A stretch of DNA of 64,000 bases. Origin: Chamaecrista fasciculata (Eukaryota > Streptophyta > Magnoliopsida > Fabales > Fabaceae). The DNA lies in contig QANZ01013726.1 in assembly GCA_003254925.1 (NCBI GenBank), positions 73,842-137,841 on the forward strand, in the 5' to 3' direction. Positions 24,609-36,530 of this stretch are shown in pieces. Below the pieces are notes generated by a model that was given only the letters and a program-made list of their open reading frames with translations, was not told the DNA's origin and made no database searches. Positions within the stretch are counted from its first letter, which is position 1. Each line of letters opens with the position of its first letter. The position numbers were made by a program, and so were the translations under genes.

Positions 24609-26990
24609 ACAATAGTTCTGTAAAACTTAGGATCAGAGAAAGGAACTCCTTGATCTTTAGACAACTTAGGAACAGTAGACATAGGAGTTATACAATGAAT
24701 TGCATCAGCCATATCTGCTTTCTCAAGAAGTTCAGTAATATACTTAGCTTGAGACAACAAAAGTGACCCATCTGAATTTTTAATCACCTCAATACCAAGA
24801 AAATAATGCAATTGCCCCATATCCTTAAGAGAAAAAGTTGAATTAATCTGAGCAATAATACTTGTCACAGCAGAGGAACTTGAACCTGTTATTAAGATAT
24901 CATCTACATATACTAGGACATAGAGAGAATGCCCTGAGGAAGTCTTGATGAACAAAGATTTATCACATTTGCTATATTGAAAACCAAGAGAAAGTAGTAA
25001 AGCAGACAAACTGTCAAACCAAGCACGTGGGGCTTGTTTAAGGCCATAAAGAGATCGATGCAGCTTACAAACCAAGGAAATATCACTACTCTCAAATCCA
25101 GGAGACTGTTGCATGTATACATCCTCAGAAATAAAACCATTCAGGAAGGCAGTATTAATATCTATTTGATTTATCAACCAATTATTAGCTAATGCAAGAG
25201 ATAAAATAATCCTGACAATAGTGGGTTTAACTACAGGACTAAATGTTTCCTGAAAATCAATTCCCTCTCTTTGATGAAATCCTTTAGCTACCAACCTTGC
25301 CTTGTATCTTTCTATAGATCCATCTGATTTCTCTTTTACTCTAAACACCCATTTGCATCCTATAGCATCACGTCCAGGAGGCAAAGGCATTAAGGACCAT
25401 GTATTATTCTTATGAAGAGCTTGTATTTCATCCTGCATAGCTTTGTTCCAATTAGGATCATCAAGAGTAGCAGAAACAGATTTAGGAAGTGTATGAGTTA
25501 GGAACACTTTGGGTTTGAAAATTCCTTTCTTTGCACGAGTAGTCATAGGATGAGTGATAGGAATAGAGGATGTAGAAGAAGTTTCTTTATGGAAGGAAGA
25601 AGTATTTATAGGAGTATGAGGTAATGTAGAATTTCCTGGAGAAGAAACTATTCCTTCAGGAACAGAAGAAGAAACAGGAAGTCTGTTTTGAACAGGAAGA
25701 GAAGGAGGAAGCAAATTTTGAGGAACAGGAAATGTATTTTCAATAATAGTAGCAGGAGATGTATTTTGAGGAGTAGGATTAGAAAATCTGTTTGGAAGAT
25801 TAGGAGATCTATTTTGAGGAATAGTAGGAGGAAACATATGTTCAAGAACTGAAGAATTCGAGAATGGTAAATTAGAAAACTGAGGAAGTAAAGGAGGATT
25901 AAGAAGTAATGGAGGATGAGTATTTGAGGAAGGCATATGAGGAAGTGAATTAGCAAAGGGAAATGTTGATTCATAAAAAATCACATCCCTGGCTATATAA
26001 ATTCGACCTGTATGATAATCAAGACATTTATAACCTCTGTGATTTTGACTATAGCCAAGAAAAATACAATCAACAGTTCTATACTGCAACTTATTTTTGT
26101 TATAAGGCCGAGTAAAAGGATAACAAGCACTCCCAAACGTCCTTAGGAACATATAATCAGGTTTCTCACCATATAAGCACTCAAAAGGAGATTTGAAATT
26201 CAATACAGCTGTAGGAAGTCTATTAATAAGATGAACAGCAGTGGAAAAAGCATCAGACCAATAAACCATAGGCAAAGCAGCTTTAGCTAACAAAGTTAGT
26301 CCCATTTCAGTAATATGTTGGTGTTTCCATTCAGCTAATCCATTTTGTTCATACAAATGTGGACAGCTGACACGATAAGAAATACCATGTTCCTTAAAAT
26401 ACCCAGAAAAAGCACGAAACTCACCACCCCAATCAGATTGCACAACCATGATTTTTCTCTGAAGTTGAAGTTCAGCATTTGCTTTGAAATCCAGGAAAGG
26501 TTGAAAAACATCAGACTTTTGTTTTAACAAATACATCCAACAAAACCTGGTACAAGCATCAGTAAAGTGAACATAATATCTAAAACCAGAGGTTGAAACT
26601 ACTGGTGCAGGACCCCAAAGATCCGTATGAATTAACTGAAGAGGAAATTGATAGGTAGAAGTTGAAGGATGAGAAGAAAACTTATGAAACTTTCCATAAC
26701 AGCAGGCTTTGCAAACATCAATAGCTCTTTTATTAGAAGGAAGGACAATATTACAATCATGAAGAATACTAGAAACAACTTTTTGTGAAGGATGGCCTAG
26801 TCTATTATGCCAAAGAGAAAAAGTATCAGTATTACAATCAGAATTTTTTGATACAGGATCAGAATGTTGTGATACAAAAACAAAGGAATTAGAAGGAACA
26901 GGAATAGGATAGTTGGAAAACTTCAAATGATCAAGGACATAGAGACCATGTCTAACTGTGCCTCGCAAAAGGAGCTTGTGTGTATTTTTG
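24609..26990 (-). mobile_element. Copia-type LTR retroelement fossil, pol portion
   Basis: Ty1/copia family by domain order, read on the minus strand: a zinc-binding pre-integrase region, the integrase core, a Pro/Ser-rich stretch, then reverse transcriptase with YVDDILITG. The gag region, most of RNase H and both LTRs are absent, so the element is incomplete. The part that remains is largely open, which suggests a fairly recent insertion, but with no LTR pair no age can be read. It ends at the single N at 24608, so part of the loss may be an assembly effect. Confidence 0.9.
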
Positions 26991-27277
26991 GAGATTGTGC
27001 CCTAGGGCCAATCATTTTATGTGAATGTTTTGAACATATTGTTTTGATTAATTTATAGATGATAAATTATGTTGTTATCATATTATTAGCATGTTTACTA
27101 TGATAGCGTCCTTGATTAATTATGAGATAATTAATCTAAACTGTCCCTGGTCGATTATTCTCGTGGGAGCGTGAATGAACCAAGACTAGCATGACCTCGG
27201 TGTATAGAGATACATGCACTAGATGCTTTACGAGAGTCATGGTGCAATAAGTAAGGGGTTACAAGTTGCTGGACCGA
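26991..27277. repeat. Unassigned repeat-like stretch next to the Copia fossil
   Basis: It contains GAGATTGTGCCCTAGGGCC, reminiscent of the first bases of some plant Copia LTRs, and CATGACCTCGGTGTATAGAG. It ends at the single N at 27278. It may be part of an LTR from another element. No gene is seen. Confidence 0.3.
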
Positions 27278-27278
27278 N

Positions 27279-28985
27279 GACAATGAGTGTTTAATAAATA
27301 CTAATAATAATAAAGCCAGAGGGTTATTTTGATCTTAAATGTATGTTCTAATGTTTATTTTGATCCATTATGTATCAAAATATTCAAATTGGTCTTAAAT
27401 ATTAGCAAAATATTTCTTTTTGATCTCAAGTTGTTGGATTTGGTCATATTTCTCTCGTCTCCCATTTCAAGTTCAAATAACTTGTTAAGAATAAGTCGTA
27501 GCTTTGAATTTATCACATTTGAATTTGAAACGAGAAAGATATGATCAATTTTGCTTGCTTAATCGTGAAACAAGCGGTCTATTTTCAGGACCAATTTGAC
27601 CTCGTTTACTGACACGACCTCAACTGTATAAATAAAGTATCATTTGAGAATAATACGTAACTCTAAACTCATTACATTCGAACTTGAAACGAGAGAAGTT
27701 TGATTATATTCAGACCAAAATAAAACATTTTAGTAACATTAATAATAGTTCACATAAATGTTTACAATAATCCAGATTTGTCATTAATGTTAATTTAAAG
27801 AACCCTAATTTACAATTTACAACCAATTGCATTAATTAATCAGTTGGAGTTGATTTAACTTATTCAGTGATCTTTGATTTGAGCTTGGAGAAGAATGTAT
27901 TAATATTAAATATTTTGTGAAAAAAATTTTATTGCCTTTATCGTCTTGTCATTTTAAAAATGAAAGTAATTTTTATCTAATCTATTAAAACAAAATAAGG
28001 AGAAACTTATAATTCAGGCTTCAAACGCCACAAAAAGAAATTATTACAAATTAAATGACAAATGATTAAAAAGAAAAAAAAATGATTGATTGTATTTATT
28101 TTGTAAGGACAAAATTGAAAAGAAAAAAACAATATAGGATTGATAGGTGATAGAGATGTGGTATATTCGTTTAATGAGCATCATTGCTAGGTGATAAAGA
28201 AAAAAACAATATAGGATTGTTGTCCTTATGAATATAAATTTGAAGTTTTGAACATCATTGCAATAAATATCATATGGCATAAGATATCTTTTAAAAACTT
28301 ATGAGATTTCAAAAATTATATAATTTAAACTTATACATCTTAATTAATTCTTAGTTAATTTATATCAAATAAAAATAAGAAAAATGTATATAAGTAATAA
28401 GCATTGAGTTAAAGCTTATGAAAAAGCATCTTCTTTAAGTTTTTTTTATAAGAGATTTGTTTTTAAAAATTTGATTGATATATTCCTTTATCCTTTCGTA
28501 TTAATAATAATCATATATGGAATCATTTTATTTTTTTACTTTATTTTTTTCAGATCAAATGAAGTAAAGAGAAATATATAAATATATATATATATATATA
28601 CTTTATATGTGTGAGGGTGTTTTTGGTTAGTCAAAAATAATTAAATTAAAAATCAAAAAAATTAAAAATAAATATGTGAAACTTAATAATTGGCTAACTT
28701 TATAGATAATGAGAGAGAGAAAGTAGTAGATGAGATTTAAGAAAGTGAAAACTTATTATTTGGTCTTTTAATTTTTATACTTTTAACGATTTAGTCATTG
28801 GATAATAGAAATATACTATTTAGTCACTGAATAACTACAAATGTTAAATCAAACGTTATATAACGGGCACGGAAAACCCCTAGTATATATATATGATTGT
28901 AAAAAACGTTCAATGATTTATAGCAATGTCTTTTTTATAATTTTTTCGGTGAAAATAATATTTAACATATTACTCCTAAATATGA
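27279..28985. repeat. Triplicated segment, copy 3
   Basis: The first 890 bases are almost identical to copy 2. After a deletion near 28175-28215 the remainder follows copy 1 (21705-22476) with a few percent difference, down to CTCCTAAATATGAATA, where the Copia gag fossil begins. Copy 3 therefore spans both halves that copies 1 and 2 hold separately. Confidence 0.85.
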
Positions 28986-28986
28986 A

Positions 28987-29512
28987 TAGAGTAAACTTGT
29001 CAAGCTGATAACCAATAATCGCAGATTCTATCTGCTGATGCAAAAGAAGAAAATTGTTGTTGTCTAACTTCACAGAAATCGAATGCAAGAAACTAATCAC
29101 GCCATTTGATGGTTTGAACGGTGTCGCCATAGTTGCAGAGGTTGCCGGAGCAGCTGGAGTCGCCAGAGCTGCCATTGCCGGCGTCGAAGTGCTCTCCATG
29201 GAGAGGCTTGAGGCTCTGATACCATACTAAATTAAGAGAAAATGAGAATGAAGAAATTGAAACTGGGAAAAGAATGATTTGCATTAATGAATGAGAAGTA
29301 CATGGATTGTTTTTATAGTGAGAAGACTACACCAGAATCAGTTATACATAAAACAGAAAGCACATGTCTACACTAGCTAATAACAGAATCAGTAACTGAA
29401 TGCTGAGCTGGAGCCTTCAAGAAATGCAGAGCTGGATTCTTCAGGAACTGACTTCAGGAAGGCAGCAAGCTTCAGGATCAGAAACTATCTTCAGGAAGTA
29501 TACTCTGTCACT
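28987..29512 (-). mobile_element. Copia-type LTR retroelement fossil, 5' end
   Basis: On the minus strand this shows, in order, a putative LTR (about 29512-29226), a primer-binding site GGTATCAGAGC matching initiator tRNA-Met, and the N-terminal part of a copia gag (SVKLDNNNFLLLHQQIESAI). The rest of the element is missing and only one LTR is present, so it is broken. Age cannot be estimated from a single LTR. It may or may not belong with the pol fossil at 24609-26990, which has the same orientation. Confidence 0.8.
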
Positions 29513-29972
29513 ATTTGGCACATATATTAATAACTTGTTTGGATAATTTTGGGGAAGGGAGATTAATCTCCTTCTACTTTCCCCTTTATTTGAGGAATAA
29601 CTCTTCCTCCATAATACTCAAATTTAGGATATTTAGAATTTGTGAAGAGGGAAGAGAATGAGGATTAAAAGTTAATCTTTCATTCTTTTACTCTCCAATC
29701 TTCAACTTTTAAAATAAAGTGAAGAGGTCTCAAATCTTTCTCCCTCTCTTCTCTTATCCTCCATATAATCCTCAATCCAAACATAATTCTTTAAAGAACA
29801 AAATGGAGAATGACATTTAAGTATGTGATGATGCTGCTAAAAAGTTACATAGTTTTGATGAGTTTTACGTAAGCACCTATAGAAAATACCATGATTAAAA
29901 AAAAAATAATACTATTTGTGACAAATAAATCAGAGAAAGGCAAGGAAAAAGTTATTAAAAGGAATAACGTCT
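29513..29972. other. Intergenic DNA with a possible small foldback element
   Basis: TTGTTTGGATAATTTTGGGG near 29537 and AATCCTCAATCCAAACATAA near 29770 look like imperfect inverted ends of a small element with CT-rich interior. No gene is seen. Confidence 0.35.
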
Positions 29973-30011
29973 GGAAATAAGGGTCTTTTTAATGAAAAGA
30001 CCCTTATTTCC
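29973..30011. repeat. Perfect 17-bp inverted repeat with 5-base loop
   Basis: GGAAATAAGGGTCTTTT at 29973-29989 is followed after TAATG by its exact complement at 29995-30011. It sits at the edge of the SKP1-like array. No neighbouring gene explains it. Confidence 0.7.
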
Positions 30012-30959
30012 AATCTAAGAAAACTTCAAATGCCAAGCCGCTATTAGAGATATTCATTGAATTGAATGGCGTGTAGAGGTATATTTTACTCCATTATCTT
30101 ACCTCGTTGTTTTGATTAGTATGGATTGAATTGAGGTATATCTGAATTAGAAAGTGGGCTACAACTGCATCAACTACATTTCAATCATTCTTTGTCAAAC
30201 ACTATAGATAGATTTGACCAACAATCATTAAGGTTGGCCTTATACCGTCATTTTTCAATTATACATCAATGGCATTGACATATATATATATATATATATA
30301 TATATACTTTTAAGAATAAACAATGTTTTCCCTTATACCAGTCCAATATTTATTTATATGTGGTTTCAGATGAGATAAGAGTACTATATATAAAACAGAG
30401 GCATATATATATATAGCGAGTCTTAGCACAACTCAGCCATTTGACAAACGAAACTTGCAAGATTCAAATATAACAAATTAGGAAGGATGTTAAAGTTGTA
30501 ATATGTATGTAACCACCATGCATATTCCCTTAAAAACTGCCAACTATAATTTGCTGTTGTATATATTTATATATATTTAAGTTGATAAGGTTTGAAGAAT
30601 TTTCCTTTGCCTACCTGAGAATTGATTAAGCCCATCTTCATCATATATAAATCGTGTTGTGTTATATATATAAAATGCGTTTGAACTTAATTAATTCCTA
30701 TTCATGCAAAAACGTCATTCTCACGAAACTTGAATCATCCCTTAAAAAGCTCATCATGTGATGTCTTAGCTGTTGCCGTGTTTCCCCCAATAAACAACTA
30801 ATAACCTCTGCTTATAATTATTTATAAACTAACGTTCGCTACCTTCAATTTGTAATAGAATCTTCAATTAAATATATATTCCTTCAGTTGACATTTAATT
30901 TATGCAAAAAATGGCCATCGTAATTTCCAACAAACTCGATCAGGTATTTTGTCATTCTT

Positions 30960-31093
30960 AGCTACCATTTATTACAGTTTGTTGGAGATTCATATATGTG
31001 GACCCTCACTAGCTGATCACTATATATAGCTGCTTCAATCAAATTAGCTTCCACACAAACATAACATTAATTATTCGTATAATTAAGAGAGAG
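30960..31093 (+). promoter_or_regulatory. Conserved promoter block of the small plus-strand gene
   Basis: TTTGTTGGAGATTCATATATG, GTGGACCCTCACTAGCTGATC and ACTATATATAGCT precede the gene; the last is a good TATA box about 70 bases before the ATG. The same block recurs at about 39538-39600 and 42738-42795 in front of broken copies, so it is shared by the duplicated units. Confidence 0.6.
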
Positions 31094-31471
31094 ATGGAAA
31101 TGAAGATTGTAAGGAAGAGAGGATTTGGGTTGTTCAGAGGTGGGAATCAAAAGAAGAATAGAAGCAAAAATGGTATTATTATTGGAAGTGGAGGAGGAAT
31201 GATTTCATCATCCACAAGTACAATTACGAGAGAGGAAGAAGGGGTAGTGAGGATGAAGATTGTGGTGAAGAAGAGTGAATTAAAGCAATTCATAGAAATG
31301 ATTAGTAGTGAAGGTGTCACTAACATTAATCCATCATTTTCATCATCATATTCTTCAGCGGAGCAACAATTAAATGCGTTGCGGAAGAAGCATTTAGGAA
31401 GAGCCAACGCTATGAGAGGAAACTGCCGCAATAGCTTATGGAAACCTGCTCTCCAAAGCATCCCTGAATGA
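31094..31471 (+). CDS. Small uncharacterised plant protein ending in a PALQSIPE motif
   Basis: A single-exon gene of 125 residues. The N-terminus is basic (KIVRKRGFGLFRGG, then QKKNRSKN), the middle is Ser/Gly-rich, then RMKIVVKKSELKQFIEMI, EQQLNALRKKHLGRANAM and a C-terminal LWKPALQSIPE. I have seen the V-(R)-x-KIVxxKxxLKQ and W-(R/K)-PALQSIPE pattern in short plant proteins without assigned function. No signal peptide or membrane helix. It starts at the first ATG after a TATA box and sits divergently from the first SKP1-like gene downstream. Parts of it are repeated at 39700-39831 and 42780-42835, which shows it belonged to the duplicated unit. Function unknown. Confidence 0.75.
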   Translation: MEMKIVRKRGFGLFRGGNQKKNRSKNGIIIGSGGGMISSSTSTITREEEGVVRMKIVVKKSELKQFIEMISSEGVTNINPSFSSSYSSAEQQLNALRKKHLGRANAMRGNCRNSLWKPALQSIPE

Positions 31472-32558
31472 ACACTTTTTCTCCATTTGCTTCTGCTTTT
31501 CTATCTAAATTTAACATACCAACTCAATTTACATTATTTGAATTTTTGTGGATGAATGTTTAAATTTTATTTTTATGATTTTTTGTCACCATCAAAACCC
31601 AAGATAATAAGTTGGGGGTGATTGTCATTTGTAATAACAGGGTCTGTGAAATTAATATAGTTTAATACTTTGCAATGTTTTTGTGATGCTACCTAATGAG
31701 GGTGAAATGAAATCGACCTTATAACATATATTCACAAGTAGCTGTGTTTCATTATATTGCTTCCCTTCACTCCAGTGAAGATAATTATCACTTCATTAGC
31801 ATTAGCATGTATGTATGAAGAGTTTTATTATCTTCATGGCAATAGATCGAGATATATATATATATAGTTCTAGTAGCTATTGTTTATAATTTTATCAAGA
31901 CTTCAATGAGGTAAGCTTATAATTTGATATATACTTTCGCAAGACATATATGTACGTTCTTAAAGGCTCATTCCTTTGTAATAATGTTTTCAGTCATTTG
32001 GACTTGGTCATTCAAATTTAGTAATTTCTTGAAAGATGACTCAAGCATCGTCTTACAGCAAATTCTTAGAGTCAGAGCAAGGAGATCATAATAATATGTC
32101 AGATTTAACTTTGATTATATAACTTTGATTATATATGCAAGAACTAAACAAATTAGAAATAGTGTCGTTCAAAAAAGTTAGCTTATTTCTTTTAAATAGA
32201 CCGAGAAGCAAATGTGAAATAATGTTGTAAACAAAGCCTAGCTTGTTTCTACACGTAAAGTACAAGGCATCATGCCACACATACATAATATCATTTCGTG
32301 CTTCAGTGCAGTAGCTGGCAAGAATAAGCCCAAAAAGACAGAGTTCATTACTGATTATTCATATGTATACATGGTAAAAATCATATGGGAAGAAAGATCA
32401 CAGATCCTCTGCTCTCCTTATTTTGATGATATCATTTTGAAGTCTACAGCTTCCTTTAATTGCAAGAATCATTGACTCGTATTTTTGTACATACGTGCAA
32501 TCAATTACAAAAGAAGCTAACTAAAAAGTTGACACATCGTGATTTTAAAGTAATTAAT

Positions 32559-33082
32559 CTATTTAACTATCTGGATGGCTATGATGTTGAGAACGGTAAG
32601 TAATATGTAGATTTCAAAAATTACGGAGATAACCTCGATTAGAAACTTCAGTAATCTACGTCGTCTTAAATTGAACAGCCTATCAATCTCCAGTGTCTCT
32701 GCAGCCTGAAACAAATTAAAGAATCACACAAAATTAATTAAAGATTCATATTATATATATATATATATATATGTGCAAGAAAACAATTAAAGATTCATAT
32801 TATTAGATATATTATTCGTACGAGCATAAAAATGTGGAACATTTCGGGAGTATGGAAACGAGTAAAGATGAATTGACGATCGAGGGTAGAATGATCACGA
32901 ATTCTGCAGTAGTCGATGATGAGAGAGAGTGTAGCAGAATCCACATTGTCTAATTCAATAAGAATTTCAGCGTTACTATTAGTATTATTAGTAAGGAGGG
33001 ATCTTATAAGCCCTGATTCTGCCATCAACGACTCCTCTGCCTCCATTCTCTCTCCATCGGAGCTTCTCAGATAAAGCTTCAT
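32559..33082 (-). CDS. SKP1-like protein with C-terminal membrane helix (copy 1)
   Basis: Two exons, 33082-32822 and 32705-32559, phase 0, give 135 residues. Exon 1 encodes a POZ/Skp1 N-terminal fold: MKLYLRSSDGERMEAEE, MAESGLIRSLL, an acidic loop, LIELDNVDSATLSLIIDYC, then HTPEMFHIFML. This lines up with SKP1 ITLKSSDGE, LPNVTSKILAKVIEYC and LFDLILA. Exon 2 starts AAETLEIDRLFNL (SKP1: AANYLNIKGLLDL), then instead of the usual F-box-binding tail has RRRRLLKFL and a hydrophobic run ending IIAIQIVK. An in-frame ATG at 33154 would add a hydrophobic 24-residue leader; I prefer 33082 because it aligns with SKP1. The donor is CTC followed by GTACG. Expected role: adaptor-like, possibly membrane-tethered; binding to cullin is inferred from the fold only. 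Confidence 0.7.
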
Positions 33083-33159
33083 CTTCTTCTTCTTCAATTC
33101 TATCAAATTACTTAACCATCCAATAATACCAATTCCGATCCCACCAATGTACATGTCAC

Positions 33160-34036
33160 TTCCAATATTATATATGCTACTAGCTATGATATATATACTA
33201 TACTATACTATACTTTTTTGGCCATTCTTTACTATACTATACTATACTATACTCCCAGTGTAACTTGGTCAAAAAAAAAAAAAACTCCCAGTGTAACGTT
33301 TTTTTTTCCCTAACTTCTTATCGTTTAATTTGCCGTTACGGATTTTGGATTCAGTTGGGCCGTTGATAAGCCGTTGAAGGAAACAACCTACCATACCATA
33401 CGAAATTCTCATCACTAGCTCTTCATCCCCTTTATTGATATTTAGATGCAGTTTGGATTTTATTTTATCTAACTCATGATATCCATCCACTATTTTGTGA
33501 GTAATTAAGCTTAATTTTAAAGTTCAATTTTTTAATTTTGTATATTAGGTATTTTATCCCTTATAAGGCTTCAATTTTGTTTTTACTGTATATTAATCCC
33601 ACCGTAGGAAAAAAAAATATTCATTTAATTGTTATAGTTTCAATAATTTAGATTTTAAAAATTTTAAAATTCTTCTTAAACAAAAGACACTTTACTTTAT
33701 ATACTCTACTATACTGCTATAAATATATATATATATATATACTCTACTATACTCCCAGTGTAACGTTTTTTTTTCCTAACTTATTATCGTTTAATTTGCA
33801 GTTACGGATCTTGGATTCCGTTAGGCCGTTGCAGTTGAGCTCTCTCAAATGTCTATTTTTTTTAAAAAAAAAAATTGTTCATTTAATTAATATGTTGTTG
33901 TATTAACTTTTACAAACAAATTCATAAATCAGTTATCGAAGTCGTAACATAAAATTGTTGGAATCTATATACCTAAATAAAATAAAATTAAATATACATC
34001 ATATATAAAATTATGCATAACCATTTAAAATTGGCC
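33160..34036. other. Upstream DNA of SKP1-like copy 1
   Basis: It contains repeated ACTATACTATACT and TA microsatellites and the recurring block CGTTACGGATTTTGGATTCA. The same promoter-side sequence precedes the other copies (for example about 38930-39060, 41220-41310, 47640-47750, 50390-50480). No additional gene is seen. Confidence 0.5.
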
Positions 34037-35296
34037 AAAATGTAGATACACCCATTGAGTTTTAGGTTTGATACATATAACACCCATGAGTTTTCAATTT
34101 GTGCAAATAGAACCCCTGAGTTTTCAATTACGTGCAAATAACACCTTTATGTTAAACTTTCGTTAATTTAGTCGGTTGAGTGCCACATAAGTGAGGGTAT
34201 AATAGTAATTTTATCAAAAACAATTAGGCCAAAGTCCTATTTTGGTCCCTCAAATTTGTTCAAAGTTTGTTTTGGTCCTTCAAGTTTCCAAAAAGTTTCA
34301 CCATTAGCCCCTCACTCTTTCCCATCCATTTTTTTTGTTAAAAAGAAAAGGAAAAACTAATTTTAATCTGTTGGCAGCACTAGAGCCACCGCCTTCGCTG
34401 CTCTAGTTGACGTCGGCACGATGTTCCGAGTCGTCGCTCTAGCTCGCCTCAGGTAGGGTTTGGTGAAATTGAGGTCAGGGTTTGGAGAAGAAGAAGATGA
34501 ATGGAAACGTTCAAATCAGGGACGAAATTGGAGTGAAATTAAAAGTTAGTGTTTAATGAAGAAGAATAAGAAGAATGGAAATGTTCAATTCAGGGACCAA
34601 ATTGGAGTGAAATTGAAGTTAGGGTTTGGAGAAGAAGAAGAATAATAATGAAAATGCTCAAATCAACGATCAAATAAAGTTAGGGTTTGGTGAAGGAGAA
34701 GAAGGAGGAGAAGTAGAAGAAGAAGAAGAAAAAGAAAAAGGAGAAATCGACCACAATGTTCATTTTTTTGGGTAAAATGCACTTTGGTACCCTGTGATTA
34801 GGACCGAATCCACTTTGGTACCCTGAAAGAAAAAATTTGACACTTTGGTACCTTGAAAGACAAAATTTGATACTTTGGTACCCTGAGGTTTGCACCGTTA
34901 GCACTTTGGTACCCTGTGGTTATTTTCGTTAAAATTTAACGAAAATTGTTAGAAATTTTGCAAAAATTACAAAATGCCCTCAAATAGTTTCAAAATTTTC
35001 AAAATCGTCCCTAGATCATAATATTTGAGGACTAAATTGAAAATGATAACAAAATTTTTAGGTCAAAATGTAATTATGAAAAATATTAGAAAAAGAATAA
35101 AATTATAAATTAGTCCTAAATCTGGAAAATAAATGCAATTTAGTCCTAAAACTGTGTGGTTCAATGGTGAGAAGATAAATTTTACAAAAATTTTGCAAAT
35201 ATTACAGAATGCCCCCAAATAGATTCAAAATTTACAAAAAAGTCCCTAGATCATGATTTTTGAGGACTAAAATAAAAATTTCAAAAAATTTTTAAG
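34037..35296. mobile_element. Nested fragments of TIR elements
   Basis: Left-end pieces of at least three families are seen: one with ACACCCATGAGTTTTCAATT (about 34045-34210), one with TTTTGGTCCCTCAAATTTG (about 34220-34340, same family as 53915-54460) and one with CACTTTGGTACCCTG words (about 34772-34925, same family as 45430-45572). Between them lies a three-fold direct repeat with GAAATTGGAGTGAAATT and GTTAGGGTTTGG (about 34450-34690), and a diverged direct repeat of about 90 bases (34952-35040 and 35190-35285). They interrupt an SKP1-like exon that continues at 35297. Confidence 0.5.
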
Positions 35297-35450
35297 GTAG
35301 CGAAAGAATACGATCATCGTCACTATTGGCATTATTAATAAGGTGGGATCTTGTAAGGCCTGATTCTGCCATCAATGCCTCGTCTGCCAAGAGATAACAT
35401 GCTTCTTCAATTCTCACAAAAAACGGCTTCTTCTCCGACGACGTCGACAT
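35297..35450 (-). pseudogene. SKP1-like exon 1 fragment
   Basis: From the ATG at 35450 it encodes MSTSSEKKPFFV, then LLADEALMAESGLTRSHL, the same N-terminus as the copies at 38649 and 47549. It stops after about 51 codons where repeat-element sequence begins, and no second exon follows. It is a truncated copy. Confidence 0.8.
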
Positions 35451-35504
35451 TATATTACTAGCTTCTTCTTCAATGTCACTTCCAAGATGCTACTAGCTAT
35501 TTTA

Positions 35505-36530
35505 TATAGGTCAAAGTCCTGTTTTGGTCCCCCATTTATACTCAGTATTCCAAATTGGTCCCCCATTTATTTTTCGTTCCATATTGGTCCCCCAGTTATG
35601 TAAAACTTGACAAAGTTGGTCCCTCTAACAGTTTCCATCCATTTTTCTGTTAAAAAAAAAGATAAAATTGTTTTTTAAATCCTAAAAAGTTTAAATTTTT
35701 TGCATCAAGGACCTTTTTCTCTATAATTGAACCAAAATGTAAGAAAGAAGAAATAACTTGAGGGATTTAGTTTATTTCACAAAAAGAACAATCTCTCTCT
35801 CTCTCATCTCCGACAAGCCTTTAACATCTGTGTCTCTCATCTCCGACAAGCCATACTACTCTCTCAAGACTTCTATTTAACTACACCTTATACACTCAAG
35901 AAATACAAGAGAGGAAGGAATTTATAAGTCAAATACAATGCCTAAAGTATATTGACTTGGTGCAAATATATTCAAGCCTTAAGCCTCCTTTTATACTAGT
36001 TGAGACCCTCCCACCTTCTAAACCCACGCAATGGGACTTCTCACAAACTTCACCTACCCCCAATTTTCAACCAACTCCTTCTTCTTAATCAACTTTTACC
36101 TCATTGACATTAATATCTTGTTATCTTTGACAATAATAAAGGATATACTTAAATAAATCTCATTCACTCATACAACGATAATAACAAAATATATAATTTA
36201 AAGAGCACATTACATTGTTTTGGAGCAAAATGAAAATAGGAAGCAATACGCCAATAAACAGAGACAGCAGAGCAAAACGCTAATAAACAGAGACAGTAGA
36301 GCAGTGAACAACAACACCACCAATAATGAATGAATATGACTATCATGGGAACAGAAGGAAAATAAGCCGGAATGGAAGGGAACCAGAGAAGATTATCGCC
36401 AATAGAGAGGGAAGATGTTGTTTTGAATGGAACCGGAGGATGTGTTGATGATGTGGCAACATAGGATGCGTTGATTATAATGAACGGACGAGATTAGACG
36501 AACTCCACAAGAACTCTACCGCCTGGACCT
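35505..36530. other. Probable inserted element, left end only recognised
   Basis: AGGTCAAAGTCCTGTTTTGG at 35510 followed by repeated TTGGTCCCCCATTTAT words is the left end of a TIR-type element. The interior has CTCATCTCCGACAAGCC twice. It separates two array blocks that are adjacent in other units, so it looks like an insertion, but I could not place a right end. Confidence 0.35.

Noticed and set aside
21354-24623. Duplicate open frames with MSSGSQKKNKKKEPPN and IYIYIYIY tracts
   Set aside because: They arise from a TA microsatellite and AT-rich repeat copies; the peptide pattern has no protein character.
24609-29512. Treating the two Copia pieces as one element
   Set aside because: They are separated by a duplicated non-element segment and by a probable assembly join, so common origin cannot be shown.
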